This document shows positions 43,629 to 52,827 of a stretch of 64,000 nt of DNA, in pieces. Each line of letters begins with the position of its first letter. Positions within the stretch are counted from its first letter, which is position 1. This DNA comes from Caulobacter segnis. Its GTDB lineage: Bacteria; Pseudomonadota; Alphaproteobacteria; Caulobacterales; Caulobacteraceae. The translations under genes were made by a program, and so were the position numbers. The notes beneath the pieces are model-generated. The model was not told the DNA's origin and ran no database searches. It saw only the letters and a program-made list of their open reading frames with translations. The stretch is taken from contig NZ_CP082923.1 of assembly GCF_019931575.1 (NCBI RefSeq), positions 4,154,001 to 4,218,000 of the forward strand, written 5' to 3'.

Positions 43629-45089
43629 ATGGCCGACGGTTCGACCGTTCCCGCCCGCACGCGCGCGCCCGATCCCGCCCTGCCCCGGGTCTGCGTCATC
43701 GGCGCGGGCTCTTCCGGGATCGCCACGTGCAAGCAGCTGCACGAGGCCGGCATACCGTTCGACTGCTTCGAGGCCTCGGACCGGGTCGGCGGCAACTGGG
43801 TGTTCCAGAACCGCAACGGCATGAGCAGCGCCTATCGCTCGCTGCACATCAACACCAGCCGGGACAAGATGGCCTATTCGGATTTCCCGATGCCGGCCGA
43901 CTATCCGGACTATCCGCACCACACCCACATCGCGACCTACTTCGACAACTATGTCGACCACTTCGGCTTCCGCCAGCACATCACCTTCCAGTGCGCGGTG
44001 ACCTGGGCCAAGCGGCGCGAGGATGGACCCCATGGGGGCCTGTGGGAGATCACCCTCGAGACCGGCGAGAAGCGGCTCTACGACGTGCTGTGCGTCGCCA
44101 ACGGCCACCACTGGGACCCGCGTTGGCCCGATCCGAAGCCGCCCGGCAAGTTCGACGGGCTGGAGATGCACAGCCACGACTACATCGACCCGGCCACGCC
44201 CGAGGACCTGCGCGGCAAGAAGGTCGTCATCGTCGGCTTCGGCAACTCGGCCCTGGACCTGGCCTGCGAGCTGGGCCGGCGCGAGAACACCGATGGGGTC
44301 TGGCTGTCGGTCCGCCGGGGCTACTGGGTGGTGCCGCGCTATTTCGGCAACGAGGTGCTGGACCACTTCAACAACCACCCCAGCCAGGACCCGCCGCTGC
44401 TGTCGCGGATCCTGCCGCCCAAGATGGTCGCGCGGATGCTGGAGAAGAAGATCGCCGCCGTGCACGGCCGGCCGCAGGACCACGGCCTGCCCAAGCCCGA
44501 CCACGACTTCGGGGCCAGCCACCCGGCCATCAGCCACGAGCTCTACAACCGCATCGGCTCGGGCGACGTGACCATTAAGCCCGACATCGAACGCTTCGAC
44601 GGCAAGCAGGTGATCTTCAAGGACGGCTCAGTGGTCGAGGCCGACGCCGTCATCTGGTGCACCGGCTACAAGATCACCTTCCCGTTCTTCGACAAGCTGA
44701 CCATCGACGCGCCCGACAACGACATCGCCCTGTGGAAGCGGATGGTCGACCCGCGCTTCGACAACCTCTTCATGGTCGCCCTGGTCCAGCCGCTGTGCGC
44801 CATGATGCCGATCGCCGAGGAGCAGTCGAAGCTGATCGCCGCCTACCTGACCGGCCGCTACGCCCTTCCCGACCCGGCGACCATGGCCCGCGAGCGCGAC
44901 GCGATGCACCTGGCGGTCAAGTCGCACTATGTCGCCTCGGCCCGCCACACCATTCAGATCAACTGCGGGGAATACGCCTACGATCTGCGCAAGGAGCTGA
45001 AGCGAGGAATCAAGCGCGCGCGCGCACGCAATAACCCTCTGCCTATCAAACCACGCGCCGCGAAAGTCTTGCGTGTTGCCGCGGAGTAA
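43629..45089 (+). CDS. flavin-containing monooxygenase 2
   Basis: This 486-residue paralogue of the preceding monooxygenase has the FAD loop GAGSSG, the FMO fingerprint FDGLEMHSHDY and the NADPH loop VGFGNSALD. The start at 43629 is chosen for its ribosome-binding site (GGGAGGAAG); an in-frame ATG lies 15 bases upstream. Together with the regulator, esterase and oxidoreductase downstream it suggests oxidation of a ketone or xenobiotic followed by ester cleavage, but the fingerprint is FMO rather than Baeyer-Villiger. Confidence 0.92.
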   Translation: MADGSTVPARTRAPDPALPRVCVIGAGSSGIATCKQLHEAGIPFDCFEASDRVGGNWVFQNRNGMSSAYRSLHINTSRDKMAYSDFPMPADYPDYPHHTHIATYFDNYVDHFGFRQHITFQCAVTWAKRREDGPHGGLWEITLETGEKRLYDVLCVANGHHWDPRWPDPKPPGKFDGLEMHSHDYIDPATPEDLRGKKVVIVGFGNSALDLACELGRRENTDGVWLSVRRGYWVVPRYFGNEVLDHFNNHPSQDPPLLSRILPPKMVARMLEKKIAAVHGRPQDHGLPKPDHDFGASHPAISHELYNRIGSGDVTIKPDIERFDGKQVIFKDGSVVEADAVIWCTGYKITFPFFDKLTIDAPDNDIALWKRMVDPRFDNLFMVALVQPLCAMMPIAEEQSKLIAAYLTGRYALPDPATMARERDAMHLAVKSHYVASARHTIQINCGEYAYDLRKELKRGIKRARARNNPLPIKPRAAKVLRVAAE

Positions 45090-45099
45090 GGCTGTGATC

Positions 45100-45777
45100 A
45101 TGACGGGGCGTCACGAACGTCCCGTCGTCGAGTCGCGGCCCATGTCGAATATCGCCTATTTCCCCAAGCCCCACGTCGACCAACGGCCGGGCAAGCGGGA
45201 GCGCACCAAGACCGCCAACCGCCAGGCGATCCTGGACGCCGCGCGCGAGGTGTTCGGCGAGCTGGGCTACGACGCGGCCACGGTGCGCGACATCATCCGT
45301 CGCACCGGTTTGGCCTCGGGCACCTTCTACAACTACTACAAGTCCAAGGAGGAGGTGTTCGACGCCCTGGCCGACGACGGCGCCCGCCGCTTCCGGCCGC
45401 TGCTGCGCGAACAGTCCGAGAAGGCTGTCGACTTCGAGAGCTTCCTGCGCGGCGCGATCCTGGCCTATTTCGACTTCCTGGCTGTCGAGCAGGAGAGCTG
45501 GCGCCTGAACCGCCCGGCCGGCGAGCAGATCCCGCACGCCCGCGCCACGCCCGAGATCGTGGCTGTGTTCGACGAGGTTCGGGAGGCCTTCGCTCGCGTG
45601 CTGGAGCACGAACACGCGCCCAAGGTCGACCTCGACTACCTGACCAGCGCCTGCATCGCCGTGGCCCGCGAGATCGGCGACAAGATGCTGGAGCGGCGAC
45701 CGGTCGACACCGCCAGCGCGACGGACTTCGCGGTCAAGCTGATCCTGGGCGGCCTGCCCGCCCTGCCGAGACTTTAG
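45100..45777 (+). CDS. TetR-family regulator of the monooxygenase cluster
   Basis: This 225-residue regulator has an N-terminal helix-turn-helix (ATVRDIIRRTGLASGTFYNY) after a 45-residue extension. The ATG at 45100 follows GGAGTAAGG and lies 10 bases after monooxygenase 2, so it is read from that transcript. A later ATG at 45142 would give a more typical length. It sits between the monooxygenases and the esterase and probably controls them, perhaps through the AACAACGAYAAG motif. Confidence 0.9.
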   Translation: MTGRHERPVVESRPMSNIAYFPKPHVDQRPGKRERTKTANRQAILDAAREVFGELGYDAATVRDIIRRTGLASGTFYNYYKSKEEVFDALADDGARRFRPLLREQSEKAVDFESFLRGAILAYFDFLAVEQESWRLNRPAGEQIPHARATPEIVAVFDEVREAFARVLEHEHAPKVDLDYLTSACIAVAREIGDKMLERRPVDTASATDFAVKLILGGLPALPRL

Positions 45778-45784
45778 AGACCGC

Positions 45785-45796
45785 AACAACGACAAG
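45785..45796 (+). promoter_or_regulatory. related leader motif before the esterase
   Basis: AACAACGACAAG differs by one base from the core of the motif at 41852 and 43581 and also lies in a 5' leader, 25 bases before the start codon. Confidence 0.35.
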
Positions 45797-45820
45797 AACA
45801 ACGAACAGAGTGGGGAAACC

Positions 45821-46867
45821 ATGGCTTCCGACGCCGCCCAGAAGACCATCCTGAAGCTGATCCTGTCGCTGCCCAGCCCGGTCCTGCGGGCCATGTCGGG
45901 CGGCGGCGTCGTCTATCGTGGCGGGCGCACCCTGGACCCGCGCTTCCAGTTCTTCGCCCACGCGGCCAAGAAACTCCCCCCCATGTCCAGCGTGTCGCCC
46001 GCCGAGGCGGTGGCCGGCAGCGCCAAGGGCCTGGCCGCCGTCCAGGGTCCGCTGGAGCCGGGCGTGCGCACCGAGAGCCTGTCGATCGAGGGACCCAACG
46101 GTTCGATCCCGGCCCGCGCCTATCGTCCCGAGAACCAGGACAGCGCGGCGCCGCTGATCGTCTACGCCCACATGGGCGGCGGGGTGATCGGGGATCTCGA
46201 GACCTGCCACGCCTTCTGCTCGATCCTGGCGCGGGTCGTGCGCACGGCGGTGATCTCGGTCGACTACCGCCTGGCCCCGGACCACAAGTTCCCGGCCGGG
46301 CTGGAGGACGTGCTGGCCGCCTATCGCTGGGCGCGGGACAATGCCGGACGCTTCGGCGCGGCGTCGGCCCCGCCGGCCATCGGCGGCGACAGCATGGGCG
46401 GCAACTTCGCCGCCATCGTCGCCCAGGAGATGAAGCGCACAGGCGAGCCCCAGCCGGCCGCCCAGATCCTGATCTATCCCGCCGTCGACGTCGCCAGCGA
46501 GACGGCCTCGATGACCACCTATGCCGACGCCTATCCGCTGACCCGGGCGACCATGGACTGGTTCATGGGCCACTACATGGGCGCCGACGCCGACCCGGCC
46601 GACCCGCGCCTGTCACCCGACAAGACGCAGGACCTGTCGGGCCTGGCCCCCGCCGTCATCGCCACCGCCGGCTTCGATCCCCTGGTCGACCAGGGCGAGG
46701 CCTACGCCAAGCGCCTGAAGGCGGCCGGCGTCCCGGTGCTCTACCGCTGCTACGACAGCCTGGCGCACGGCTTCACGGCCTTCACCGGCGCGATCCCGGC
46801 GGCGGACGGCGCGTGCCGGGAGATCGCCAGCCTGGTGCGGGAGACGGTCGAGGCTCGGGAGGGCTGA
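45821..46867 (+). CDS. alpha/beta hydrolase, HSL-type esterase
   Basis: This 348-residue esterase of the hormone-sensitive-lipase family has the nucleophile in GGDSMGGNF, with likely acid Asp in FDPLVDQGE and His in LAHGFTAF. The usual HGGGF/W oxyanion motif appears here as HMGGGVIGD, so the first glycine is replaced by methionine. It may cleave esters formed by the neighbouring monooxygenases. Its stop shares a base with the start of the next gene. Confidence 0.9.
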   Translation: MASDAAQKTILKLILSLPSPVLRAMSGGGVVYRGGRTLDPRFQFFAHAAKKLPPMSSVSPAEAVAGSAKGLAAVQGPLEPGVRTESLSIEGPNGSIPARAYRPENQDSAAPLIVYAHMGGGVIGDLETCHAFCSILARVVRTAVISVDYRLAPDHKFPAGLEDVLAAYRWARDNAGRFGAASAPPAIGGDSMGGNFAAIVAQEMKRTGEPQPAAQILIYPAVDVASETASMTTYADAYPLTRATMDWFMGHYMGADADPADPRLSPDKTQDLSGLAPAVIATAGFDPLVDQGEAYAKRLKAAGVPVLYRCYDSLAHGFTAFTGAIPAADGACREIASLVRETVEAREG

Positions 46868-47844
46868 TGCGCGCCCTCGTCGTCGAGGCCCTCGCGCCCG
46901 ACTTCGCCGGCTGCGCGGTCCGCGACGTCCCCACGCCCTCGCCCGGTCCTGGCGAGGCCCTGGTCCGGGTGCGGGCGGCCAGCGTCAACTTCCCCGACCT
47001 GCTGATGACGCGGGGCGAGTACCAGTTCAAGCCGCCCCTGCCCTTCACGCCGGGCCTGGACATCGCCGGCGAGGTCGTCGCCCTGGGCGAGGGCGTCGCG
47101 GGCCTTTCCATCGGCGACGCCGTGGTCGGCGGCGCGCGGCTGGGCGGGTTCGCCGAATATGCCGCCCTGCCGGCCGAGGGCCTGCGCCCCAAGCCCGCGC
47201 GGCTGTCGTTCGCGCAGGGGGCCGCCTATGGCGCGGCCTATCTGACCGCCTATGTCGCCCTGATGCGCCGCGCCTGGCTGGAGCCCGGCGAGTGGGTGCT
47301 GGTTCACGGCGCGGCCGGCGGGGTGGGGCTGGCGGCGGTCGACATGGCCAAGGCCCTGGGCGCGAAGGTCATCGCCGCCTCGGCCTCCGACGCCAAGCTG
47401 GCCCGGATCCAGGATCTCTATGCGCCCGACGCCGTGGTCAATGTCGCCGGCGGCTTCCGCGAGCAGGTGAAGGCGATCACCGGCGGCCGCGGGGCCGACG
47501 TGATCTACGACCCCGTGGGCGGCGACATCTTCGACGAGAGCGTCCGCTGCATCGCCTTCGACGGGCGGCTCCTGGTGATCGGCTTCACCTCGGGGCGGAT
47601 CCCGACGGTCTCGGTCAACATGCCGCTGATCAAGGGCTTCTCGGTCATGGGCGTGCGGGCCGGCGAGTATGGCCGGCAATTCCCAGAGAAGGGCCGCCAG
47701 AACGCCGAGGCGGTGTGGCGCATGGCCGACGAAGGGGCCATAAGCCCCCACGTCCACGCCGAGCTCCCGCTGGAGCGCTGGCGGGAGGCGTTCGACCTGC
47801 TGGCGGATCGCAAGGTGGTGGGCAAGGCGGTGATCACGCCGTGA
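46867..47844 (+). CDS. zinc-free NADPH:quinone oxidoreductase / MDR family
   Basis: This 325-residue member of the medium-chain reductase superfamily lacks the zinc-binding cysteines. The N-terminal fold contains VRAASVNFPDLLMTRG, typical of quinone and enoyl reductases, and the NADPH loop reads HGAAGGVGLAAV. It overlaps the esterase stop by one base, so translation is coupled. It probably reduces an enone, enoyl or quinone intermediate of the same pathway; the substrate is unknown. Confidence 0.92.
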   Translation: MRALVVEALAPDFAGCAVRDVPTPSPGPGEALVRVRAASVNFPDLLMTRGEYQFKPPLPFTPGLDIAGEVVALGEGVAGLSIGDAVVGGARLGGFAEYAALPAEGLRPKPARLSFAQGAAYGAAYLTAYVALMRRAWLEPGEWVLVHGAAGGVGLAAVDMAKALGAKVIAASASDAKLARIQDLYAPDAVVNVAGGFREQVKAITGGRGADVIYDPVGGDIFDESVRCIAFDGRLLVIGFTSGRIPTVSVNMPLIKGFSVMGVRAGEYGRQFPEKGRQNAEAVWRMADEGAISPHVHAELPLERWREAFDLLADRKVVGKAVITP

Positions 47845-47982
47845 CCCCACGCGGCCAACCGGGCCAGGCAAGTGATTGAACCGACTCAGGTTGACATCCC
47901 GCGCCCGTTCTTCTATCCACCGCCCCTCACTCGCGGAGCCCTTGGCCTCGCGTTCAACGTTTTTGCATTTCGGAGCCACGTC

Positions 47983-48117
47983 GTGAAGCGCACCTTCCAG
48001 CCGTCGAAGCTCGTGCGTGCCCGCCGTCACGGCTACCGCGCGCGTATGGCCACCAAGAACGGCCAAAAGGTCGTCGCGCGTCGCCGCGCCAAGGGCCGCA
48101 AGCGCCTGACCGCCTAA
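47983..48117 (+). CDS. rpmH: 50S ribosomal protein L34
   Basis: This 44-residue, strongly basic ribosomal protein has the invariant KRTFQPS start and the GRKRLTA end. It begins with GTG. It precedes rnpA and yidC, the standard bacterial order. The 138 bases upstream hold its promoter and no other gene. Confidence 0.97.
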
Positions 48118-48155
48118 TTTCTCTTCCTCCCTCGGGAGGTAAGACGATGATCAAA

Positions 48156-48209
48156 GCCGCCTTTTCCACAGACCTGGTCTCAGGTTCTCGCCGGAAGGGC
48201 GGCTTTTTT
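48156..48209 (+). terminator. hairpin between rpmH and rnpA
   Basis: GCCGCCTT pairs with AAGGGCGGC (one bulged G) around a long loop, followed by six T residues that end one base before the rnpA ATG. The right arm contains GGAAGGG, the only candidate ribosome-binding site of rnpA. Confidence 0.6.
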
Positions 48210-48210
48210 C

Positions 48211-48672
48211 ATGTCTGAGCCCCAGGGCCTCGAGTTCGGCCCTCTTCGCTTCGAGCGGCTGCGCAAGCGCCCCGACTTCCTGCTGGCGGCCAAGGCCCCG
48301 GCCCTGTCGCGCGGGGCGGTCTTCGTCCAGATGCGCCAGCGGGCCGACGGGGATCCGACGGTGCGGGTCGGCTTCACCGCCACCAAGAAGATCGGCGGCG
48401 CCGTCGATCGCAACCGCGCCAAGCGTCGCCTCCGAGAGGCCGCGCGGCTGATCCTGCCCCTTCATGCGCGCCCTTCGCACGACTATGTGTTCATCGCGCG
48501 CGGCGGCACGACCGCCCGCGAATGGGGGCGTTTGCTTGACGATGTTAAAACCGCGCTGATAAGCCTCGCCGCCGAGCACGATCGGGCGGGACCCAGAGTC
48601 CCGCGACCGTCGTCCGGCGCATCTACTGAAGCCGCCTCTTCCCAGTCACCCGATCTCAAAGTTTCCGGTTAA
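48211..48672 (+). CDS. rnpA: ribonuclease P protein component
   Basis: This 153-residue protein subunit of RNase P assists the RNA in trimming tRNA 5' ends. The RNA-binding signature [12 protein letters not shown] lies in the middle, after the KKIGGAV segment. A disordered Ser/Pro-rich tail of about 35 residues extends beyond the usual fold. The ATG lies directly behind a T-run. yidC follows 7 bases after the stop; yidD, often found between them, is absent. Confidence 0.95.
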   Translation: MSEPQGLEFGPLRFERLRKRPDFLLAAKAPALSRGAVFVQMRQRADGDPTVRVGFTATKKIGGAVDRNRAKRRLREAARLILPLHARPSHDYVFIARGGTTAREWGRLLDDVKTALISLAAEHDRAGPRVPRPSSGASTEAASSQSPDLKVSG

Positions 48673-48679
48673 GCGCTCC

Positions 48680-50533
48680 ATGCAGAACGACAACAAAAAC
48701 ACGCTGATGTTCATCGTCAGCGCGTTCGCGATCCTGATCGGGTACCAGTTCTTCGTCCTGGGTCCGCAGCAGAAGAAGGCCGAGGCCGAGGCGCGCGCCA
48801 AGAAGGTCGCCGAGGCCAAGGTCGCCGCCACGCCGGGCGTGACGCTGGACGCCAACGGCAATCCCGCGCCGCTGCGCCTGTCGCGAGACCAAGCCAAGGC
48901 CCAGAGCCCGCGCATCGTGGTCGACACCCCGGCCCTGTCGGGCTCGATCGCCCTGAAGGGCGCGCGGATCGACGACCTCTATCTGCGCAAGTACGCCGAA
49001 ACGATCGACAAGAACTCGCCGCCGGTCGAGCTCTTCCGTCCGGAAGGGGCGGAGCACGCCTGGTTCGCCGATTTCGGCTGGGCTGGCGCCAACCTGCCGG
49101 GCCTGCCCGACAGCCGCACCGTCTGGACCGCCGCGCCGGGCCAGGTGCTGCGCCCCAATTCGCCCGTCACCCTCACCTATGACAACGGCCAGGGCCTGAC
49201 CTTCACCCGCGTCATCGCCGTCGACGACCAGGCGATGTTCACCGTGACCGACAGCGTCCGAAACGCCGGGACCGACGGCCTGCAGCTGGCGCCCTACGCC
49301 ACCGTCCAGCGCCAGGGCATCACCGATCACCTGGGCAAGACCCAGATCGTCCATGAAGGCGCCATTGGCGTGCTGGGCTCGGGCAAGGACCAGAAGCTGG
49401 AACTGGCCAAGTACGGCAAGTGGAAGAAGGACAAGCCACTCGCGACCTTCGACTCGGTCGGCGGCTGGGCCGGCATCACCGACAAGTACTGGCTGGCGGC
49501 CCTGATCCCGAACCAGGACCAGACCCTCAAGGCCCAGTACCGCGTCACCCAGGCCGGCGGCACCGACATCTACGACGTCAACATCGTCGGCCCGACCCAG
49601 GCCCTGAACCCGGGCGCGACCCTGACCCAGAAGACCCGCCTGTTCGCCGGCGCCAAGACCGTGCCGCTGCTGCGCAAGTACGAGTACAACGGCCAGGCAC
49701 CCGAGTGGTGGAAGTTCTGGGACAGCCGCAAGGCCGAGATCCCGCGCTTCGACTGGGCCGTGGACTGGGGCATGTTTTCCATGTTCACCCGTCCGATCTT
49801 CAACATCCTGGAGATCTTCTATCGCCTGGTCGGCAACTTCGGCCTGGCCATCATGGCGCTGACCGTCCTGCTCAAGCTCATCCTCTATCCGATGGCGGAC
49901 AAGAGCTATGAGAGCATGGCCAAGATCAAGAAGATCCAGCCCGAGGTCGAGAAGCTCAAGGCCAAGCACAAGGACGATCCGGCCAAGCAGCAGCAGGAAA
50001 TGATGCAGCTGTACGCCAAGGAGAAGATCAACCCGATGATGGGCTGCCTGCCCATGCTGGTGCAGATCCCGGTCTTCTACTCGCTGTACAAGGTGCTGAC
50101 CGTCACCATCGAAATGCGCCACGCGCCGTTCTTCGGCTGGATCCACGACCTGTCGTCGCGCGATCCGACGACGATCTTCAACCTGTTCGGCCTGATCCCG
50201 TGGGATCCGGCGACGGCCCCGCTGATCGGCGGCATCCTGGGCACCAGCCTGCACATCGGCGTCTGGCCGCTGCTGTACGGCTTCACCATGTGGCTGACGA
50301 CGGCGATGAACCCGCCGGCCGGCGACCCGATCCAGCAGCGCATCTTCCAGCTGTTCCCGATCATCTTCACCTTCACCCTGTCGCAGTTCTCGGTGGGCCT
50401 GGTGATCTACTGGTGCTGGTCGAACATCCTGACCATCATCCAGCAGTACATCATCATGCGCCGCTACGGCGTCGACAACCCGATCGACAAGATCATCGCT
50501 CGCCTGCAGGGCAAGCCAGTTAGCGCGACCTGA
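48680..50533 (+). CDS. yidC: membrane protein insertase YidC
   Basis: This 617-residue Oxa1-family insertase places proteins into the inner membrane alone or with SecYEG. It has an N-terminal transmembrane anchor (residues 6-24), a large periplasmic domain to about residue 370, then five transmembrane segments with the charged cytoplasmic hairpin ([20 protein letters not shown]). Length and layout match Gram-negative YidC. The last base is shared with the yihA start. Confidence 0.97.
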   Translation: MQNDNKNTLMFIVSAFAILIGYQFFVLGPQQKKAEAEARAKKVAEAKVAATPGVTLDANGNPAPLRLSRDQAKAQSPRIVVDTPALSGSIALKGARIDDLYLRKYAETIDKNSPPVELFRPEGAEHAWFADFGWAGANLPGLPDSRTVWTAAPGQVLRPNSPVTLTYDNGQGLTFTRVIAVDDQAMFTVTDSVRNAGTDGLQLAPYATVQRQGITDHLGKTQIVHEGAIGVLGSGKDQKLELAKYGKWKKDKPLATFDSVGGWAGITDKYWLAALIPNQDQTLKAQYRVTQAGGTDIYDVNIVGPTQALNPGATLTQKTRLFAGAKTVPLLRKYEYNGQAPEWWKFWDSRKAEIPRFDWAVDWGMFSMFTRPIFNILEIFYRLVGNFGLAIMALTVLLKLILYPMADKSYESMAKIKKIQPEVEKLKAKHKDDPAKQQQEMMQLYAKEKINPMMGCLPMLVQIPVFYSLYKVLTVTIEMRHAPFFGWIHDLSSRDPTTIFNLFGLIPWDPATAPLIGGILGTSLHIGVWPLLYGFTMWLTTAMNPPAGDPIQQRIFQLFPIIFTFTLSQFSVGLVIYWCWSNILTIIQQYIIMRRYGVDNPIDKIIARLQGKPVSAT

Positions 50534-51210
50534 TGAGCGAGAACCCGACCATCACTCCGGACTTCTCGGACAACAGCCAGTTCTCCGAGGAGCAGATCGA
50601 GACGGCGCGGGTGTTCTTCGCCCAGCCCGTCTCGTTCATCATGGGCGCGGTGCGCATGGACGCCATGCCCGCCGCGGACCTGCCGGAAGTGGCCTTCGCC
50701 GGCCGCTCCAATGTCGGCAAGTCCAGCCTGATCAACGGCCTGGTCGGCCAGAAGTACCTGGCCCGCGCCTCGAACGAGCCGGGCCGCACGCGGGAGATCA
50801 ACTTCTTCCTGCTGGCCGAGAAGGTGCGGCTGGTCGACCTGCCCGGCTACGGCTTCGCCCGCGTCTCGCGCTCGATCGCCGACAAGTTCCAAGACCTGGG
50901 CCGGGCCTATCTGCGCGGCCGGCCGAACCTGAAGCGCGTCTATGTCCTGATCGACGCCCGCCATGGCCTCAAGAAGGTCGATCTGGAGGCGCTGGACGCC
51001 CTGGACGTCGCGGCGGTCAGCTACCAGATCGTCCTGACCAAGGCCGACAAGATCAAGCCGGCCGAGGTCGACAAGGTCGTCGCCGAGACCCTCAAGGCCA
51101 TCGCCAAGCGCCCCGCCGCCTTCCCCCGCGTGCTGGCCACCTCGTCCGAGAAGGGCCAGGGCATGCCGGAGCTGCGCGCGGAGATCGTGCGGCTGTGCAT
51201 CGAGGAATAG
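50533..51210 (+). CDS. yihA: ribosome biogenesis GTPase YihA/YsxC
   Basis: This 225-residue EngB-family GTPase is needed for 50S subunit assembly. The G1 (GRSNVGKSS), G3 (DLPGYG) and G4 (TKADK) motifs are present in order. The ATG overlaps the yidC stop, so translation is coupled. A palindromic repeat follows. Confidence 0.96.
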   Translation: MSENPTITPDFSDNSQFSEEQIETARVFFAQPVSFIMGAVRMDAMPAADLPEVAFAGRSNVGKSSLINGLVGQKYLARASNEPGRTREINFFLLAEKVRLVDLPGYGFARVSRSIADKFQDLGRAYLRGRPNLKRVYVLIDARHGLKKVDLEALDALDVAAVSYQIVLTKADKIKPAEVDKVVAETLKAIAKRPAAFPRVLATSSEKGQGMPELRAEIVRLCIEE

Positions 51211-51223
51211 TCCAACCCTTATC

Positions 51224-51327
51224 GTGTCATCCCGGAAGCGCGTAGCGCTATCCGGGACCCAGGGGCCAAGCGCAGCGCGGTCGCCCCTGGGTCCCGGCTC
51301 TCCGCTTCGCTGCGGCCGGGATGACAC
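51224..51327. repeat. intergenic palindromic repeat (family B)
   Basis: The outer arms GTGTCATCCCGG/CCGGGATGACAC enclose inner arms GGGACCCAGGGG/CCCCTGGGTCCC, giving a nested, cruciform-like palindrome of 104 bases. Parts are shared with 34548-34667. Confidence 0.8.
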
Positions 51328-51443
51328 ATCTTGTTGTTTGGCTTGAGGGGCTATCCACAGCCCTATTGTCGTCCATTAACCCTGCGCTAGGTTCCGCCCG
51401 TCAGAACCGCCCGCTTCCCGTTTTCGTAGAAAAGTCCGCCGCC

Positions 51444-51923
51444 ATGAACCGCCACGAACTGAAGACCTGGCCCAAGTATTTCGCCGCCGTGCGCTCGGGC
51501 CAGAAGCGCTTCGAGATCCGCCGCAACGACCGCGAGTTCGCGGTCGGCGACATCCTGGTGCTGCGCGAGTTCGACCCGGCCACCGACACCTATACCGGCC
51601 AGGCCGAGGAGCGGCAGATCACCTTCCTGCTGTCCGAAGAGGACTATGGCGGCGTGATCCACGGCTTCGTGGCCATCGGCTTCGGCGACGTCGCCCCGCA
51701 CCCGGACGCGGCCGCCGAGGTCACCGCCGAGCAGCTGGCTGACTGGCACGAGACGGCCGCCTCCAACGCCGCCCTGCGCGGCCAGGAGGCCCGCAAGGTC
51801 TCGGAGAGCTACGCGGCCAGCAATATGGGCGTCGCCCGTGACCGCCACGCCGCCGTGGCCGACGCGGCCGAGGCCGAAGCCGGCTTCCACGCCGCCGCGG
51901 CGCGGATCGTGCGCAAGGGGTGA
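51444..51923 (+). CDS. DUF3850 (ASCH/PUA-like) protein
   Basis: This 159-residue protein has an N-terminal DUF3850 domain (HELKTWPKYFAAVRSGQKRF, IRRNDREFAVGDILVLREFD), an RNA-binding ASCH/PUA-like fold common in phages. From residue 90 an alanine- and glutamate-rich helical tail follows that is not part of the usual short proteins. It starts at the ATG at 51444 without a strong ribosome-binding site. It is flanked by repeats on both sides and has no phage neighbours. Function unknown; nucleic-acid binding is inferred. Confidence 0.85.
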   Translation: MNRHELKTWPKYFAAVRSGQKRFEIRRNDREFAVGDILVLREFDPATDTYTGQAEERQITFLLSEEDYGGVIHGFVAIGFGDVAPHPDAAAEVTAEQLADWHETAASNAALRGQEARKVSESYAASNMGVARDRHAAVADAAEAEAGFHAAAARIVRKG

Positions 51924-51934
51924 TGTGAGCTTGC

Positions 51935-52067
51935 TCTCCTCCCCCTCCGGGGGAGGGGGACCGCCGAACGGCGGTGGAGGGGGCTTTGGGCTGAAGCGTC
52001 GTATCGCTTCGCGACCCCCTCCGTCTCGGCGCGTATCCGCGCCACCTCCCCCTCATGGGGAGGAGAA
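51935..52067. repeat. paired intergenic palindromic repeat (family A)
   Basis: Inverted elements CTCTCCTCCCCCTCCGGGGG and CTCATGGGGAGGAGAA flank inner hairpins (CCGCCGAACGGCGG and GGCGCGTATCCGCGCC). It lies between the convergent DUF3850 and cheW genes and belongs with 9130-9286 and 30121-30233. Confidence 0.8.
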
Positions 52068-52079
52068 ACCGGGACCGTG

Positions 52080-52532
52080 TTAGGCCGCTTCGCTGATCTG
52101 GGCCGGGAACACGTCGTCCATGCGCAGATAGGTGATCAGGCGGTTTTCCATCGAGATGATGGCCTGGATGTAGCGCAGCTCTTCCACGCCGACGTCCGGG
52201 GCCGGCTGCAGGCTGTCGCGCGGCACGGTGAAGGTTTCCGACACGGCGTCGACCAGGATGCCGGCCAGGCGGTCCTGGCACTCGACGACCACGATGACGT
52301 GGCGGGTCTCGGGGATGGTGACGCCCAGGCCCAGGCGGTTGCGCAGGTCGATGACCGGCATGATCGCGCCGCGCAGGTTGATGACGCCGCGCATATAGGC
52401 CGGCGCGTGCGGGATCGGGGTCGCCGGGGTCCAGCCGCGGATTTCCCGCACCGTCTTCACGTCGATGCAGAACTCCTGCTCGCCGATGCAGAACGAGATC
52501 AGCTCCAGCGCGGGCGCGGTGTTGTCGGTCAT
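52080..52532 (-). CDS. cheW: chemotaxis coupling protein CheW
   Basis: This 150-residue CheW domain protein links methyl-accepting receptors to CheA. The conserved segments FCIDVKTVREI, YMRGVINLRGAIMPVIDLR and GILVDAVSE are all present and the length is normal. The ATG at 52532 is chosen for the family N-terminus. It stands alone, away from a chemotaxis operon. Confidence 0.93.
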   Translation of the reverse strand: MTDNTAPALELISFCIGEQEFCIDVKTVREIRGWTPATPIPHAPAYMRGVINLRGAIMPVIDLRNRLGLGVTIPETRHVIVVVECQDRLAGILVDAVSETFTVPRDSLQPAPDVGVEELRYIQAIISMENRLITYLRMDDVFPAQISEAA

Positions 52533-52693
52533 GGTGGTCCCCGGGTCGAATAGGTCGCCCGGAGCCGCGTTCGGCGCGCTCCTCGGGCTGGCTGCCAGAA
52601 GAGCGCCCGGCCCCTTTAACAAGCGTTAAGCCAAACCGAGGAAAGGCGCGGCGCAACGTCGCGCCCCCTCATTTTGAGTCTGTCGGGGCGCCC

Positions 52694-52813
52694 CTAAGGC
52701 TCCGACAGGCCCTCGTCGCCCTCGTCCGACAGGTTGAACTCGTACCAGACGCCGTTCAGCACGCCGAAGGCGACGGCCAGGCCCAGGCCCAGGATCCAGG
52801 TGAAGTACCACAT
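52694..52813 (-). CDS. cydX: cytochrome bd oxidase small subunit CydX
   Basis: This 39-residue single-span membrane protein (MWYFTWILGLGLAVAFGVLN, then GVWYEFN) fits CydX/CbdX, which stabilises the haems of cytochrome bd. It lies 14 bases after cydB in the same operon with GGAG before its ATG. The first 24 residues closely follow the family pattern. Confidence 0.93.
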   Translation of the reverse strand: MWYFTWILGLGLAVAFGVLNGVWYEFNLSDEGDEGLSEP

Positions 52814-52827
52814 GGTTCTCTAGCTCC

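Noticed and set aside
41874..45089. Calling the two flavoproteins Baeyer-Villiger monooxygenases
   Set aside because: Both have the FMO fingerprint ending in Y, not W followed by P or D.
51444..51923. Prophage remnant suggested by DUF3850
   Set aside because: No integrase, capsid, att repeats or change in composition nearby.
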